From Pelomonas sp. Root1217 (GTDB lineage Bacteria; Pseudomonadota; Gammaproteobacteria; Burkholderiales; Burkholderiaceae_C): a stretch of DNA of 64,000 bases. Each line of letters begins with the position of its first letter. Positions within the stretch are counted from its first letter, which is position 1. The notes below the pieces were generated by a model. It had not been told where the DNA came from. It was given only the letters and a program-made list of their open reading frames with translations, and did no database searches. Shown piece after piece: positions 56,496 through 64,000 of the stretch. The stretch covers positions 186,001 through 250,000 of the forward strand of contig NZ_LMDC01000001.1 in the NCBI RefSeq assembly GCF_001425705.1. The letters are read 5' to 3'. The position numbers were made by a program, and so were the translations under genes.

Positions 56496-57260
56496 TCAGT
56501 TCCCCTCGGCGGCATAGCCGCGGTGCCAGGGCAGCCAGGCCTTCTCCAGCCCGCGCGCGACGACGTCGGCCAGCTTGCCCAGCACGGCGTAGAGCAGGAT
56601 GCCGACCAGCACGACATCGGTCTGCAGGAATTCGCGCGCATTCATCGTCAGGTAGCCAATACCGGCCTGGGCCGACAGCGTCTCCGCCACGATCAGCAGC
56701 ACCCACATCAGCCCCAGCGAGAAGCGCAGCCCGACCAGGATGGACGGCAGCGCGCCGGGCAGGATGACCTGCCGGTACAGCTGGAAGCCCGACAGGCCGT
56801 AGCTGCGCGCCATCTCGATGAGGTCGCGGTCGACGTTTCGGATGCCGTGGAAGGTGTTCAGGTAGACCGGGAAAAACACACCCACCGCAACCAGCACCAG
56901 CTTGGCGGCCTCGTCGATGCCGAACCACAGGATGACCAGCGGGATCAGTGCCAGCGCGGGGATGTTGCGCACCATCTGCAGCGTCGTGTCCAGCAGCGTC
57001 TCGGCCGCGCGCCAGGTGCCGGTCAGCAGGCCCAGCAACAGGCCGAGGCCGCCGCCGATGGCCAGCGCCGAGAAGGCCCGCGCCGTGCTGACGGCGACGT
57101 GATGCGCCAATTCGCCCGAGCGCAGCAGCTGCCAGAAGGCGGCCAGCACCGCGGCGGGCTCGGGCAGGATGCGCGCGGACAGCACACCGCTGCGCGAGGC
57201 GATCTCCCAGGCGACGAGGAGAGCTGCGGGCAGCAGCCAGGGGATGAGGCGGCGCAACAT
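56496..57260 (-). CDS. ssuC: Aliphatic sulfonate ABC transporter permease
   Basis: The 254-residue protein has six membrane segments and the permease EAA loop ([24 protein letters not shown]). It forms the membrane channel with SsuB as ATPase. The ATG lies four bases after the ssuD stop and the gene ends two bases before ssuB, so the genes are tightly linked. The family also covers taurine and nitrate permeases; the ssuD/ssuE neighbours settle the sulfonate assignment. Confidence 0.93.
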   Translation of the reverse strand: MLRRLIPWLLPAALLVAWEIASRSGVLSARILPEPAAVLAAFWQLLRSGELAHHVAVSTARAFSALAIGGGLGLLLGLLTGTWRAAETLLDTTLQMVRNIPALALIPLVILWFGIDEAAKLVLVAVGVFFPVYLNTFHGIRNVDRDLIEMARSYGLSGFQLYRQVILPGALPSILVGLRFSLGLMWVLLIVAETLSAQAGIGYLTMNAREFLQTDVVLVGILLYAVLGKLADVVARGLEKAWLPWHRGYAAEGN

Positions 57261-57264
57261 CGGT

Positions 57265-58437
57265 TCAGCTCGCGGAAACGGCCTTGGGCACGTAGCTGTT
57301 GGCCACGACTTCGCCGAACGGGCCGGTCAGCACGGGCGCGGTGAGCTTCTCGCGCACGCCCAGCGGCAGCAGCGGGAACACCAGTTCCGCAAAGCGGTGG
57401 GCCTCGTCCAGATGCGGATAGCCGCTGAGGATGAAGTACTCCAGGCCGATGTTCGAGTATTCCTTGATGCGGTCCGCCACCTGCTGCGGGCTGCCCACCA
57501 GGGCCGTGCCCGCGCCGCCGCGCACCAGGCCCACCCCGGCCCACAGATTCGGCGCGATCTCCAGCCCCTGGCGCACATCGGCCTTGTTGAACTGGCCGCC
57601 GTGCAGTTCGGCCATGCGGCGCTGGCCGACCGAGTCCATGCTCTTGAAGCGCGCCTGGGCCGCGGCCACGGTGGCTTCGTCCAGCTCGGACAGCAGCTCG
57701 CCGGCGGCGCGCCAGGCTTCATCTTCGGTCTCGCGCACGATGACATGCAGGCGGATGCCGTAGTGCAGGCGGCGGCCTCGTGCCGCAGCGCGCTCGCGCA
57801 CATCGGCGAGTTTTTTCTCGACCTCGGCCGGCGGTTCGCCCCAGGTCAGGTACGTGTCGACCTGCTCCGCAGCCAGGTCGTGCGCCGGGCCTGAGGAGCC
57901 GCCGAAGAACACCGGCGGGTAGGGCTTGTTGATGGGCGGGTAGAGCACCTTGCCGCCCTTGACGCTGAGATGCTCACCATCCAGGTCCAGCGGCTCGCCG
58001 GTGTGCGAGCGGGCCAGCAGTTCGCGCCAGATGCGGATGAACTCGGCGCTCTGCTCGTAGCGCGCCGCGTGATCGAGGAACTGCCCGTCGCCGGCCAGCT
58101 CGTCGGGGTCGCCGCCGGTGACGAGGTTGACGAGCAGGCGGCCGCCCGAGAGGCGGTCCAGCGTGGCGGCCATGCGGGCGCTCTGCGACGGCGCGACGAG
58201 GCCGGGCCGCAGCGCGACAAGGAACTTCAGGTGCTTGGTGGCGTCGATGAGGCTGGCCGCGACGATCCAGGAGTCTTCGCAGCTGCGGCCGGTGGGCAGC
58301 AGCACACCCTCGTAGCCGAGGCTGTCGGCGGCAATGGCGATCTGCTTGAAGTAGGCATGGTCGGCCACGCGGGCGCCGCGCGAGCTGCCGAGGTAGCGGC
58401 TGTCGCCGTGGGTGGGGATGAACCAGAAGATCTTCAT
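57265..58437 (-). CDS. ssuD: FMNH2-dependent alkanesulfonate monooxygenase
   Basis: The 390-residue bacterial luciferase-like protein starts [17 protein letters not shown] and contains [30 protein letters not shown] and [12 protein letters not shown], all SsuD blocks. It cleaves the C-S bond of alkanesulfonates to give sulfite and an aldehyde with FMNH2 from SsuE. ATG 58437 overlaps the stop of the second ssuA by four bases; the longer open frame upstream is read-through of ssuA sequence. Confidence 0.95.
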   Translation of the reverse strand: MKIFWFIPTHGDSRYLGSSRGARVADHAYFKQIAIAADSLGYEGVLLPTGRSCEDSWIVAASLIDATKHLKFLVALRPGLVAPSQSARMAATLDRLSGGRLLVNLVTGGDPDELAGDGQFLDHAARYEQSAEFIRIWRELLARSHTGEPLDLDGEHLSVKGGKVLYPPINKPYPPVFFGGSSGPAHDLAAEQVDTYLTWGEPPAEVEKKLADVRERAAARGRRLHYGIRLHVIVRETEDEAWRAAGELLSELDEATVAAAQARFKSMDSVGQRRMAELHGGQFNKADVRQGLEIAPNLWAGVGLVRGGAGTALVGSPQQVADRIKEYSNIGLEYFILSGYPHLDEAHRFAELVFPLLPLGVREKLTAPVLTGPFGEVVANSYVPKAVSAS

Positions 58438-59381
58438 GCTTTCACCTGTGCAATGGCATCGGCAACGCGGATGGAGCGGGGAATCAGCGCGAGCTCGGCG
58501 AAGGCGTCGGCCACCTGTTGCTGCTCGCGGACCAGGTCGGGTGTCAGCGGACCGACGGGCGCGGCACCGCGGCGCTCGACCATGCGCTGCACGATGGCCG
58601 CGGGCAGGCCGGCGAATTCGGCGTAGCGCTGTACGGCGTCCTCGCGATCGGTGCGCACGCGCGTGTCTGTGTCCGTCAGGGCCTGGAACAGCGTCTTCAC
58701 CAGGGCCGGCTGCTGGCTCAGCGCGCGCGACGCCAGGTAGAAGGTGTTGTTGCTCGTCAGGCCTCGGCTGGTGGCCAGCGCGCGCAGCTCGCCGCTGATC
58801 TCGGCGGCGGCGTAATAAGGGTCCCAGACGGCCCAGGCGTCCACCGAGCCGCGCTCGAAGGCGGCGCGCGCGTCGGCCGGTGGCAGGTACATGGGCTGGA
58901 TGTCGGCCCAGGTCAAGCCCGCCTTCTTCACAGCCTGCACGGTCAGGAAGTGGGCGCTGCTGCCCTTTTGCAGTGCCACCCGGCGGCCCTTCAGGTCTGC
59001 GAGCTTCTTCAGCGCCGAATCGGGCTTGACGAGGACGGCCGAGCTGTCCGGCTTGGGCGGCTCGGCGCCGACGTAGACGACGTCCTTGCCCGCGGCCTGC
59101 GCGAACACCGGTGGCGCGTCGCCCGTGGCGCCGAGGTCGACGCTGCCCAATGCCAGGGCCTCCAGCAACTGCGGGCCGGCGGGGAACTCGGTCCACTGGA
59201 TGCGGGTGCCAGGCAGGCGCTGTTCCAGCAGGCCGTAGCTCTTCAGCAGCGCGAGGTTGAGCGAGCCCTTCTGGAAGCCAATCCGAAGTTGCTGGGGAGC
59301 GTCCGCCTTGGCGCGCGTCCAGACCGCGGCCGTCGTGGCCAGAATGGCGATGGCTGCGCGCCGGGTGGCATTGGCGCTCAT
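58434..59381 (-). CDS. ssuA: Sulfonate-binding periplasmic protein, second tandem copy
   Basis: The 315-residue protein has a leader with an Arg pair ([13 protein letters not shown], cut near AKA) and the SsuA fold. [31 protein letters not shown] and [20 protein letters not shown] are the conserved blocks. It delivers sulfonates to SsuBC. It is a paralogue of the gene just upstream, similar over the whole length but with a different leader and binding-site surroundings, so the two may bind different sulfonates. Starts and stops overlap (ATGA) on both sides. Confidence 0.9.
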   Translation of the reverse strand: MSANATRRAAIAILATTAAVWTRAKADAPQQLRIGFQKGSLNLALLKSYGLLEQRLPGTRIQWTEFPAGPQLLEALALGSVDLGATGDAPPVFAQAAGKDVVYVGAEPPKPDSSAVLVKPDSALKKLADLKGRRVALQKGSSAHFLTVQAVKKAGLTWADIQPMYLPPADARAAFERGSVDAWAVWDPYYAAAEISGELRALATSRGLTSNNTFYLASRALSQQPALVKTLFQALTDTDTRVRTDREDAVQRYAEFAGLPAAIVQRMVERRGAAPVGPLTPDLVREQQQVADAFAELALIPRSIRVADAIAQVKA

Positions 59382-60334
59382 CGCACGGCCTCCGCAACGG
59401 TGGTGGTGGGCAACGCGTCGGCGACGCGAATGGGCTTGGGAATCAGGCCGAGGGCGTGGAAGGCATCGGCGATCTTCTGCTGCTCGGCGGCGACGGCGGC
59501 GGTCAGCGGCTTCACGCCGAACTGGTAGCGCGTCAGGCTCTTCTCGACGACCTCGGGCTCCAGCCCCTGCAGCGGCGCGATGACGGCCGCCGCGGCCTTG
59601 ACGTTGGCCTTCACATGGGCGGCCTGGGCCTGATTGTCGTCGAACAGTGCCTGGATGACCTGCGGGTGCTGCTGTGCGAAGCCGCGCTCGGCCAGGTAAT
59701 AGGCGTAGTTGTTGACCAGGCCGCGGCCGTCCTGCAACAGGCGCGCACCGCTCTGCTTCTCGACGGCGGCGAGGAAGGGGTCCCAGATCACCCAGGCATC
59801 CACCGCACCTCGCTCGAAGGCGGCGCGTGCATCGGCCGGCGGCAGGTAGACGGGCTGTACGTCGCTGTACTTCAGGCCCTGCTTCTCCAGCGCCTTCACG
59901 AGCAGGTAGTGCACGTTGCTGCCCTTGTTCAGCGCGATCTTCCTGCCCTTCAGGTCGGCCAGCGTCTTGATGGCGGAGTCCTTGGGCACGACGATGGCCT
60001 CGGCCTCGGGCGCGGCCGGGTCGAAGCCGATGTAGACGAAGCGGGCACCGGCGGCCTGCGCAAAGATGGGCGGCGCCTCGCCGACAAAGCCCACGTCGAC
60101 GGCGCCGACGTTCAGGCCTTCGAGCAGTTGCGGGCCGGCGGGGAACTCCACCCACTTGACGGTCACTCCCAGGGGAGCGAGCTTCTTCTCGAGCGAGCCC
60201 GAGGACTTCTGCAGCGTCAACAGGCTGGCGGATTTCTGGAAGCCGATGCGCAACGTTGTCTGGGCGGAGGCGTGCAGGCTGGAGGCCGCGATCAGCAGTG
60301 GCGCGGTCCAGCGAAGGAGGGAGCGGAAGAGCAT
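59378..60334 (-). CDS. ssuA: Sulfonate-binding periplasmic protein, first tandem copy
   Basis: The 318-residue protein has a Sec signal peptide ([20 protein letters not shown], cut near ASA). It shares the SsuA blocks with its neighbour: [31 protein letters not shown] and [23 protein letters not shown] 60334 is chosen because the leader starts there. A 14-bp hairpin lies between it and ssuE (60355-60397), close to its ribosome site. Its stop overlaps the start of the second copy. Confidence 0.9.
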   Translation of the reverse strand: MLFRSLLRWTAPLLIAASSLHASAQTTLRIGFQKSASLLTLQKSSGSLEKKLAPLGVTVKWVEFPAGPQLLEGLNVGAVDVGFVGEAPPIFAQAAGARFVYIGFDPAAPEAEAIVVPKDSAIKTLADLKGRKIALNKGSNVHYLLVKALEKQGLKYSDVQPVYLPPADARAAFERGAVDAWVIWDPFLAAVEKQSGARLLQDGRGLVNNYAYYLAERGFAQQHPQVIQALFDDNQAQAAHVKANVKAAAAVIAPLQGLEPEVVEKSLTRYQFGVKPLTAAVAAEQQKIADAFHALGLIPKPIRVADALPTTTVAEAVR

Positions 60335-60354
60335 CTGATGTCCTGTGAAAAGAA

Positions 60355-60397
60355 TCCCGGCGCTCGGGCACACCCGATCAGCGCCCGAGCGCCGGGA
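60355..60397 (-). terminator. Strong hairpin between ssuE and ssuA
   Basis: TCCCGGCGCTCGGG (60355-60368) and CCCGAGCGCCGGGA (60384-60397) form a perfect 14-bp stem with a 15-base loop. On the transcribed strand TTCTTTT follows directly, as in a terminator or attenuator, and the ssuA start is only about 20 bases further. Confidence 0.6.
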
Positions 60398-60460
60398 TGA
60401 AGTCGCCGGTCCCGTGCGGGAGGCGAGGAGACAAGCGGTGGTGAAGCTGGCCTTGCGGCG

Positions 60461-61012
60461 TCAACAGCTGAGTGCGGGCTCCGGCAAGCTCCGCATTCGC
60501 GGAGCCAGCGGAGCAAGGGCACGGTCCAGCCGTGCAATCAGATCGGGCTCCGGCACGAAGCCGCCGGCTTCATGACGGCGCAATTGAGCGTCAGTGGCGA
60601 ACACGCCGTCCAGCACGTGGCGGGCGCCCAGGGCCGACAGCACGGGCTTGAGGGCGTAGTCCAGTGCCAGGAAATGAGCCGCACTGCCACCCGTGGCCAG
60701 TGGCAGCACGACCTTGCCGCGCAGCGCGTCAGGCGGCAGCAGATCGAGGAAGACCTTGAGCAGGCCGCTGTAGGCCGCCTTGTAGATGGGCGTGCCGACG
60801 ACGATGAGGTCGGCCTGCTCGATGGCCTGCACGGCGGCGGCTATGGCCTGGTCCTGCACGTCCGCCGTCAACAGCGCTGCGGCGGGCAGCTGGCGCACCA
60901 GGATGTCGTCGTGACGTGTGGCGCGGCATTCCAGGCGCGTCAGCGCAAATTGCGTGAGCCAGGCGGAGCGCGAACGTTCGCTGGGGCTGGCTGAGAGGCT
61001 GGTGATGTGCAT
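60461..61012 (-). CDS. ssuE: NADPH-dependent FMN reductase
   Basis: The 183-residue flavodoxin-fold protein has ITSLSASPSERSRS at the phosphate site, the FMN loop VGTPIYKAAYSGLLKVFLD, and LPLATGGSAAHFLALDYAL, which mark SsuE. It supplies FMNH2 to the SsuD monooxygenase. It is the first gene of the operon. 126 bp including a strong hairpin separate it from ssuA, unlike the overlapping genes that follow. Confidence 0.93.
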   Translation of the reverse strand: MHITSLSASPSERSRSAWLTQFALTRLECRATRHDDILVRQLPAAALLTADVQDQAIAAAVQAIEQADLIVVGTPIYKAAYSGLLKVFLDLLPPDALRGKVVLPLATGGSAAHFLALDYALKPVLSALGARHVLDGVFATDAQLRRHEAGGFVPEPDLIARLDRALAPLAPRMRSLPEPALSC

Positions 61013-61178
61013 GGCGGCCGGTATCGGTTGATGCCTTGCACGATAGGGAATCCGCCTTCCTCTCGGAACGAAGGAAAGCGGGGATGCTTATTCGCAGAGC
61101 GTTGGCGCGCGTTTGGCCGGCGCGCCGGGCACGACGGTTGCCGTGACCTTGTGGCCTGCCAATATCGAAGGAACAGCC

Positions 61179-61454
61179 GTGAACACCAACCCCCTGCGCC
61201 ACGTGGGCCAGACCGCGAGCCCGACAGAAGCCGCACAGACACCCGACGAGCAGGCAGGCGACGCCGGCTCCGAGGCCCGCCAGCAGAACCAGACCGACGG
61301 GACCGCCGGCACGCTGGGCCAGCATCCGGTACCGAAGCAGCCGCCGCAGAAGGATTCGGCGGCTGCCGCACCGGCCGGGCCGGCCCCGGGCGGCAAGCCG
61401 ATCCGCGACCTGAAACCGGGCGAGCCGCCGCCGGAGTCGAGCGCCGGGTCCTGA
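61179..61454 (+). CDS. Small low-complexity hypothetical protein
   Basis: From GTG 61179, with GAAGGA upstream, the product has 91 residues rich in Pro, Gly, Ala and Gln (NTNPLRHVGQTASPTEAAQ onwards), likely disordered. No family is recognised. It precedes a DUF3606 gene on the same strand. High G+C makes chance frames common here, so this is uncertain. Confidence 0.4.
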   Translation: MNTNPLRHVGQTASPTEAAQTPDEQAGDAGSEARQQNQTDGTAGTLGQHPVPKQPPQKDSAAAAPAGPAPGGKPIRDLKPGEPPPESSAGS

Positions 61455-61522
61455 AGGCCGGCGCGCTGCGCTGGCACGTCGCCTGCCCCGTCGTGCCATC
61501 GACAAGCTTCGGAGCCATCACG

Positions 61523-61744
61523 ATGTCCGACGACAGAGCCCAGCGCGGCGGCCAGGACCGCGACCGCATCGACGTCCGTGAGGACCATGAACTGCGCCAC
61601 TGGTCGAAGAAATTCGACGTGACGCCCGAGCAGATCAAGGAGGCGGTTGACGCCGTCGGCACGCGGGCGTCAGAGGTCGAGCTGTACCTGAAGGGCAGCC
61701 GCGCCTCCAGCAACGCCGACCAGGAGGCTCGCGGCGGCCCCTAG
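61523..61744 (+). CDS. DUF3606 domain protein
   Basis: The 73-residue protein fits the DUF3606 family: RDRIDVREDHELRHWSKKFD followed by VTPEQIKEAVDAVGTRASEV and a YLKG ending. These small proteins of unknown function are widespread in proteobacteria. ATG 61523 is set by the family length; the frame is open upstream. Its TAG stop shares a CTAG palindrome with the stop of the converging YdeI gene. Confidence 0.75.
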   Translation: MSDDRAQRGGQDRDRIDVREDHELRHWSKKFDVTPEQIKEAVDAVGTRASEVELYLKGSRASSNADQEARGGP

Positions 61745-62313
61745 CCGGCGCGATGCGGCGACGGGTCGAGCGTGGCCATCACCTTGGCGAGCTGGCGCTG
61801 CCGGGCCGCTTCGCCGCGCGCTGTCAGCAGCTTCAGGATCAGGGCGTACTGCTGTGTCCGGCCGAGGGCCTCGAACGCCCGGGCCGCGGGCGCATGGCCG
61901 GCCAGCGCGGCCGCGAGGTCGGGGGGCATGACGGCGTGGCGCTGGGGCGCGTAGGCGGCATCCCAGCGCCCGTCGGCCCGGGCCGCGTCGACCTCGGCCT
62001 GGCCGGCGGGCCGCATCCGCCCGGCGGCGGTGAGCACCGCCACCTTGTCCACATTGACCTGCGACCAGCGGCTGCCCGCGCGGCGAGGCACGTACTTCTG
62101 CAGGTAGTGGTGCTCGTCCAGCGACCGGCGCTGGCCGGAGATCCAGCCGAAGCACAAGCCCACGTCGACCGCCTCGTCGCTCGTCAGCGACGGCAGGCCC
62201 GACCCTTTCTTGGCGATCTTGAGCCAGACGCCTGCCTGGAGATCGACATGCGCTTCCAGCCAGGCCTCGAATTCAACGGCGTCGCGAAAGGCGATCACCG
62301 GTGCTTCAACCAC
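61741..62313 (-). CDS. YdeI/OmdA family protein
   Basis: The 190-residue protein has the YdeI N-terminal part (FRDAVEFEAWLEAHVDLQAG, then WLKIAKKGSGLPSLTSDEAVDVGLCFGW split over two blocks). A C-terminal OmdA region follows (PPDLAAALAGHAPAARAFEAL). The family is common and its role is unsettled; links to peptide or outer-membrane stress have been proposed. It starts 9 bp after the aspartyl protease gene's stop and is probably co-transcribed with it. Confidence 0.85.
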   Translation of the reverse strand: MVEAPVIAFRDAVEFEAWLEAHVDLQAGVWLKIAKKGSGLPSLTSDEAVDVGLCFGWISGQRRSLDEHHYLQKYVPRRAGSRWSQVNVDKVAVLTAAGRMRPAGQAEVDAARADGRWDAAYAPQRHAVMPPDLAAALAGHAPAARAFEALGRTQQYALILKLLTARGEAARQRQLAKVMATLDPSPHRAG

Positions 62314-62322
62314 GACTGCCGC

Positions 62323-64000
62323 TCACAGCCGCTCCCGCAGCACGAGCACGACGCTGCGGTGCTCGGTGCCGCGACGCATGCCCAGCGCGATGCGCTCGCC
62401 GTCCGCCCGGGTGCGCAGCAGCGCGCGTGTCGCGGACAGGTCGTCGGCCCGCACCGCCCGGGCGTCGAGAGTGAGGAGCCGGTCGCCGACGGCGATCCCT
62501 GCCGCCTCCGCCGGGCCGCCGGGGGAGACGTGGGCCACGACGAAGCCCTCGTCGGCCGCGTTGAGCCACATGCCCGAGCGATCGAAGCGGCCCGCGTCGA
62601 CAGGCGGCGGGACGATGGGCTTGAGGTACATGCGCTGGCGCGAGTAGTCAAAGCTTGTCACGAAGCGCTTGAGCAGCCCGCTGCCGATGTTGCCGTCGAA
62701 GTTGGCGTCGCTGAAGGAGCCCGCCTTGGCGCCCGACAGCGCCGCCACCGGTGCGGTGATGTTGACCGGCCCGATCGACAGCGACGGCAGCCGCACGACC
62801 TCCGACATCGACGGGCCGCCGACGCCCCAGCCGGTCATGGCGGTGATGGCGCCGGGGAAACGCTCCCGCAGTCGGTGGGCGGCGACGAAGGGGCTCGTCA
62901 GGTCCACCTCGCTGCGCGAGCCGGTGTCGATGTCGAACAGCGCCGGGATGTCGCCCACGCGGCCTTCGACCTGCGGCAGGTGGTCGTAGAACATGAAGGG
63001 GATGGCCGTGCCCGCGTCCTTGGCGTCGAAGGCGTCGAAGCGGCTGAACGTCAACGTGTTGTGCTGGTAGTCAATGCGCAGCGCCAGGCGGCGCAGCAGC
63101 TCGAAGCCGACCATGCCGTCGACCTTGATGCCTTCGACCGCCGGGTCGTAGATGTCCATGGTGATCGCAGTCTGGTCGTGCATGCGGACCGGGCCGAGCG
63201 CGATCTCGCGCACCTTCGCATAGCCGCTGGTCGTCGTCTTCTCGCCGGCACCCGCGGACGGTGAGGCGCCCTGGGCGTCGAGGCCTGCCTCGGCCACTAC
63301 CCGGGACGAAAGGATGGTGTGGCCACCCGTGTCGACGATGAAGGTGTAGGGGCCGTGGCCGTTGACGTTCGCCTCGACGTAGATGTGGTTGTTCAGCAGC
63401 CGGAACGGCACGGTGGCTGCGCTCGCGCCGTCGGCCAGGGTGACGCCCTGCGGCGGGTCGGCCGGCATGGCGTAAGCGGTGCGGGGCCGGCGCGGTGAGG
63501 AGCTGACGTCGAGCAGGCGCATCGTCGCCAGGCCGGACTCACCGGTGCCGCCGTCGATGACGACGCGGCCAGCCACCTGCGCGCCGCCCTGACGGACGTA
63601 GTCGTCGTAGCTCGTGCGGGTGTCGAAGAACATCTGGCGCTCGGCGATGCGGGCGAGCAGCCCGCTGCCGGCGTCGAACCAGGCGTCAAAACGCAAGCCG
63701 CCGCGAGGCGTCACGGCGAGGTGCTCCAGCGCGCGGCCGTCCAGCGTCTCGCGGCCCAGCGCCTCGATGCGGGCGCCGCCGCGATCCGGGCGCCACCACA
63801 GGTTGGCCAGTCGGTAGGCTTCGTTAATCGCCAGGCGCACCCGGTCGCCGCCCTGCTGGGGCGTGCAGGCGCCCGAGATGTCGCGTATCCAGGGCATGCG
63901 GCCGTCGAAGCCGTTCGCCACCGTGATCGGGCCGAGTTCACTGTCCGTGACGAAGGCGCCGCTGGCTGTGTCGAAGCGCGTGGTGACGGTGCCGGCCAGC
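62323..64000 (-). CDS. Retropepsin-like aspartyl protease with PDZ domain (5' end cut by window edge)
   Basis: About 559 codons are visible and the frame continues past base 64000, so the start is missing. Two retropepsin-like units are present, with YTFIVDTGGHTILSS and ALFDIDTGSRSEVDL carrying the DTG motifs. A PDZ domain lies near the C-terminus (GFVVAHVSPGGPAEAAGIAVGDRLLTLD). The region before the first DTG is a long beta-rich domain. Such proteins are usually periplasmic, but any signal peptide lies outside the window. The YdeI-family gene follows after 9 bp. Confidence 0.85.
   Translation of the reverse strand, partial: LAGTVTTRFDTASGAFVTDSELGPITVANGFDGRMPWIRDISGACTPQQGGDRVRLAINEAYRLANLWWRPDRGGARIEALGRETLDGRALEHLAVTPRGGLRFDAWFDAGSGLLARIAERQMFFDTRTSYDDYVRQGGAQVAGRVVIDGGTGESGLATMRLLDVSSSPRRPRTAYAMPADPPQGVTLADGASAATVPFRLLNNHIYVEANVNGHGPYTFIVDTGGHTILSSRVVAEAGLDAQGASPSAGAGEKTTTSGYAKVREIALGPVRMHDQTAITMDIYDPAVEGIKVDGMVGFELLRRLALRIDYQHNTLTFSRFDAFDAKDAGTAIPFMFYDHLPQVEGRVGDIPALFDIDTGSRSEVDLTSPFVAAHRLRERFPGAITAMTGWGVGGPSMSEVVRLPSLSIGPVNITAPVAALSGAKAGSFSDANFDGNIGSGLLKRFVTSFDYSRQRMYLKPIVPPPVDAGRFDRSGMWLNAADEGFVVAHVSPGGPAEAAGIAVGDRLLTLDARAVRADDLSATRALLRTRADGERIALGMRRGTEHRSVVLVLRERL

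Noticed and set aside
57265-60371. Apparent long fusions of ssuD or ssuA with upstream sequence
   Set aside because: The frames stay open upstream by chance while another ssu gene is read in a different frame. Conserved starts and ATGA overlaps define separate genes.

Overview
The window is about 64 kb of GC-rich (roughly two-thirds G+C) bacterial chromosome. Gene order and protein families point to a betaproteobacterium of the order Burkholderiales, probably the Rubrivivax/Leptothrix/Roseateles group. The evidence is the yebC-purD-(acyltransferase)-hemF-nadD-rsfS-rlmH-maf-rng block, tolB-pal-cpoB, PEP-CTERM proteins, and an ssu sulfonate operon. The genus is an inference; no rRNA or other taxonomic marker is present.

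Layout. 1-4 kb: a LysR regulator (cut by the left edge) diverges from yceI, an FMN azoreductase, an NADP-binding oxidoreductase and a pirin. 4-11 kb: a GlxA-type AraC regulator opposite a rhodanese, a PEP-CTERM protein, a dipeptidyl-peptidase IV coupled to an eIF1-like factor (yciH), and the dbpA RNA helicase. 11-18.9 kb: small hypotheticals, a periplasmic binding protein, glnS, a membrane protein, a small DNA-binding-like protein with its own palindrome, a LytS/LytTR two-component pair, and a HerA-like ATPase. 18.9-21.8 kb: a secreted metzincin-type metalloprotease followed by a PEP-CTERM protein. 22-33.4 kb: a dense housekeeping run, mostly with overlapping start and stop codons (yebC to rng, tolB-pal-cpoB, tcdA). 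33.4-37.4 kb: two tRNA-Lys genes, a GH19 lysozyme-like enzyme, and an osmoprotectant-type transporter fusion. 37.4-46.5 kb: one giant cyclic beta-1,2-glucan synthase gene (ndvB) and a thioredoxin-like protein.

46.5-55.7 kb is the accessory region. It begins with a scar in which a LysR gene and an M20 peptidase gene have both lost their 5' halves. A cassette bracketed by 58-bp near-perfect inverted repeats (47955-48012 and 55601-55658) follows. The cassette holds a very large gene on the minus strand with an N-terminal PD-(D/E)XK nuclease-like domain, a STAND/AAA-type P-loop ATPase and a long helical-looking C-terminal region. Downstream of it is a small low-GC GIY-YIG (T5orf172) protein. The large gene is split by an 0.8-kb IS5-family element; removing the element and one CTAG copy restores an unbroken frame of about 1794 codons. 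The architecture is that of Avs-like anti-phage NTPases. This is the best candidate here for an under-described system.

55.7-61 kb: a complete sulfonate utilisation operon ssuE-ssuA-ssuA-ssuD-ssuC-ssuB with two tandem binding proteins and a strong hairpin after ssuE. 61-64 kb: two small hypotheticals (one DUF3606), a YdeI-family protein, and a retropepsin-like aspartyl protease with a PDZ domain, cut by the right edge.
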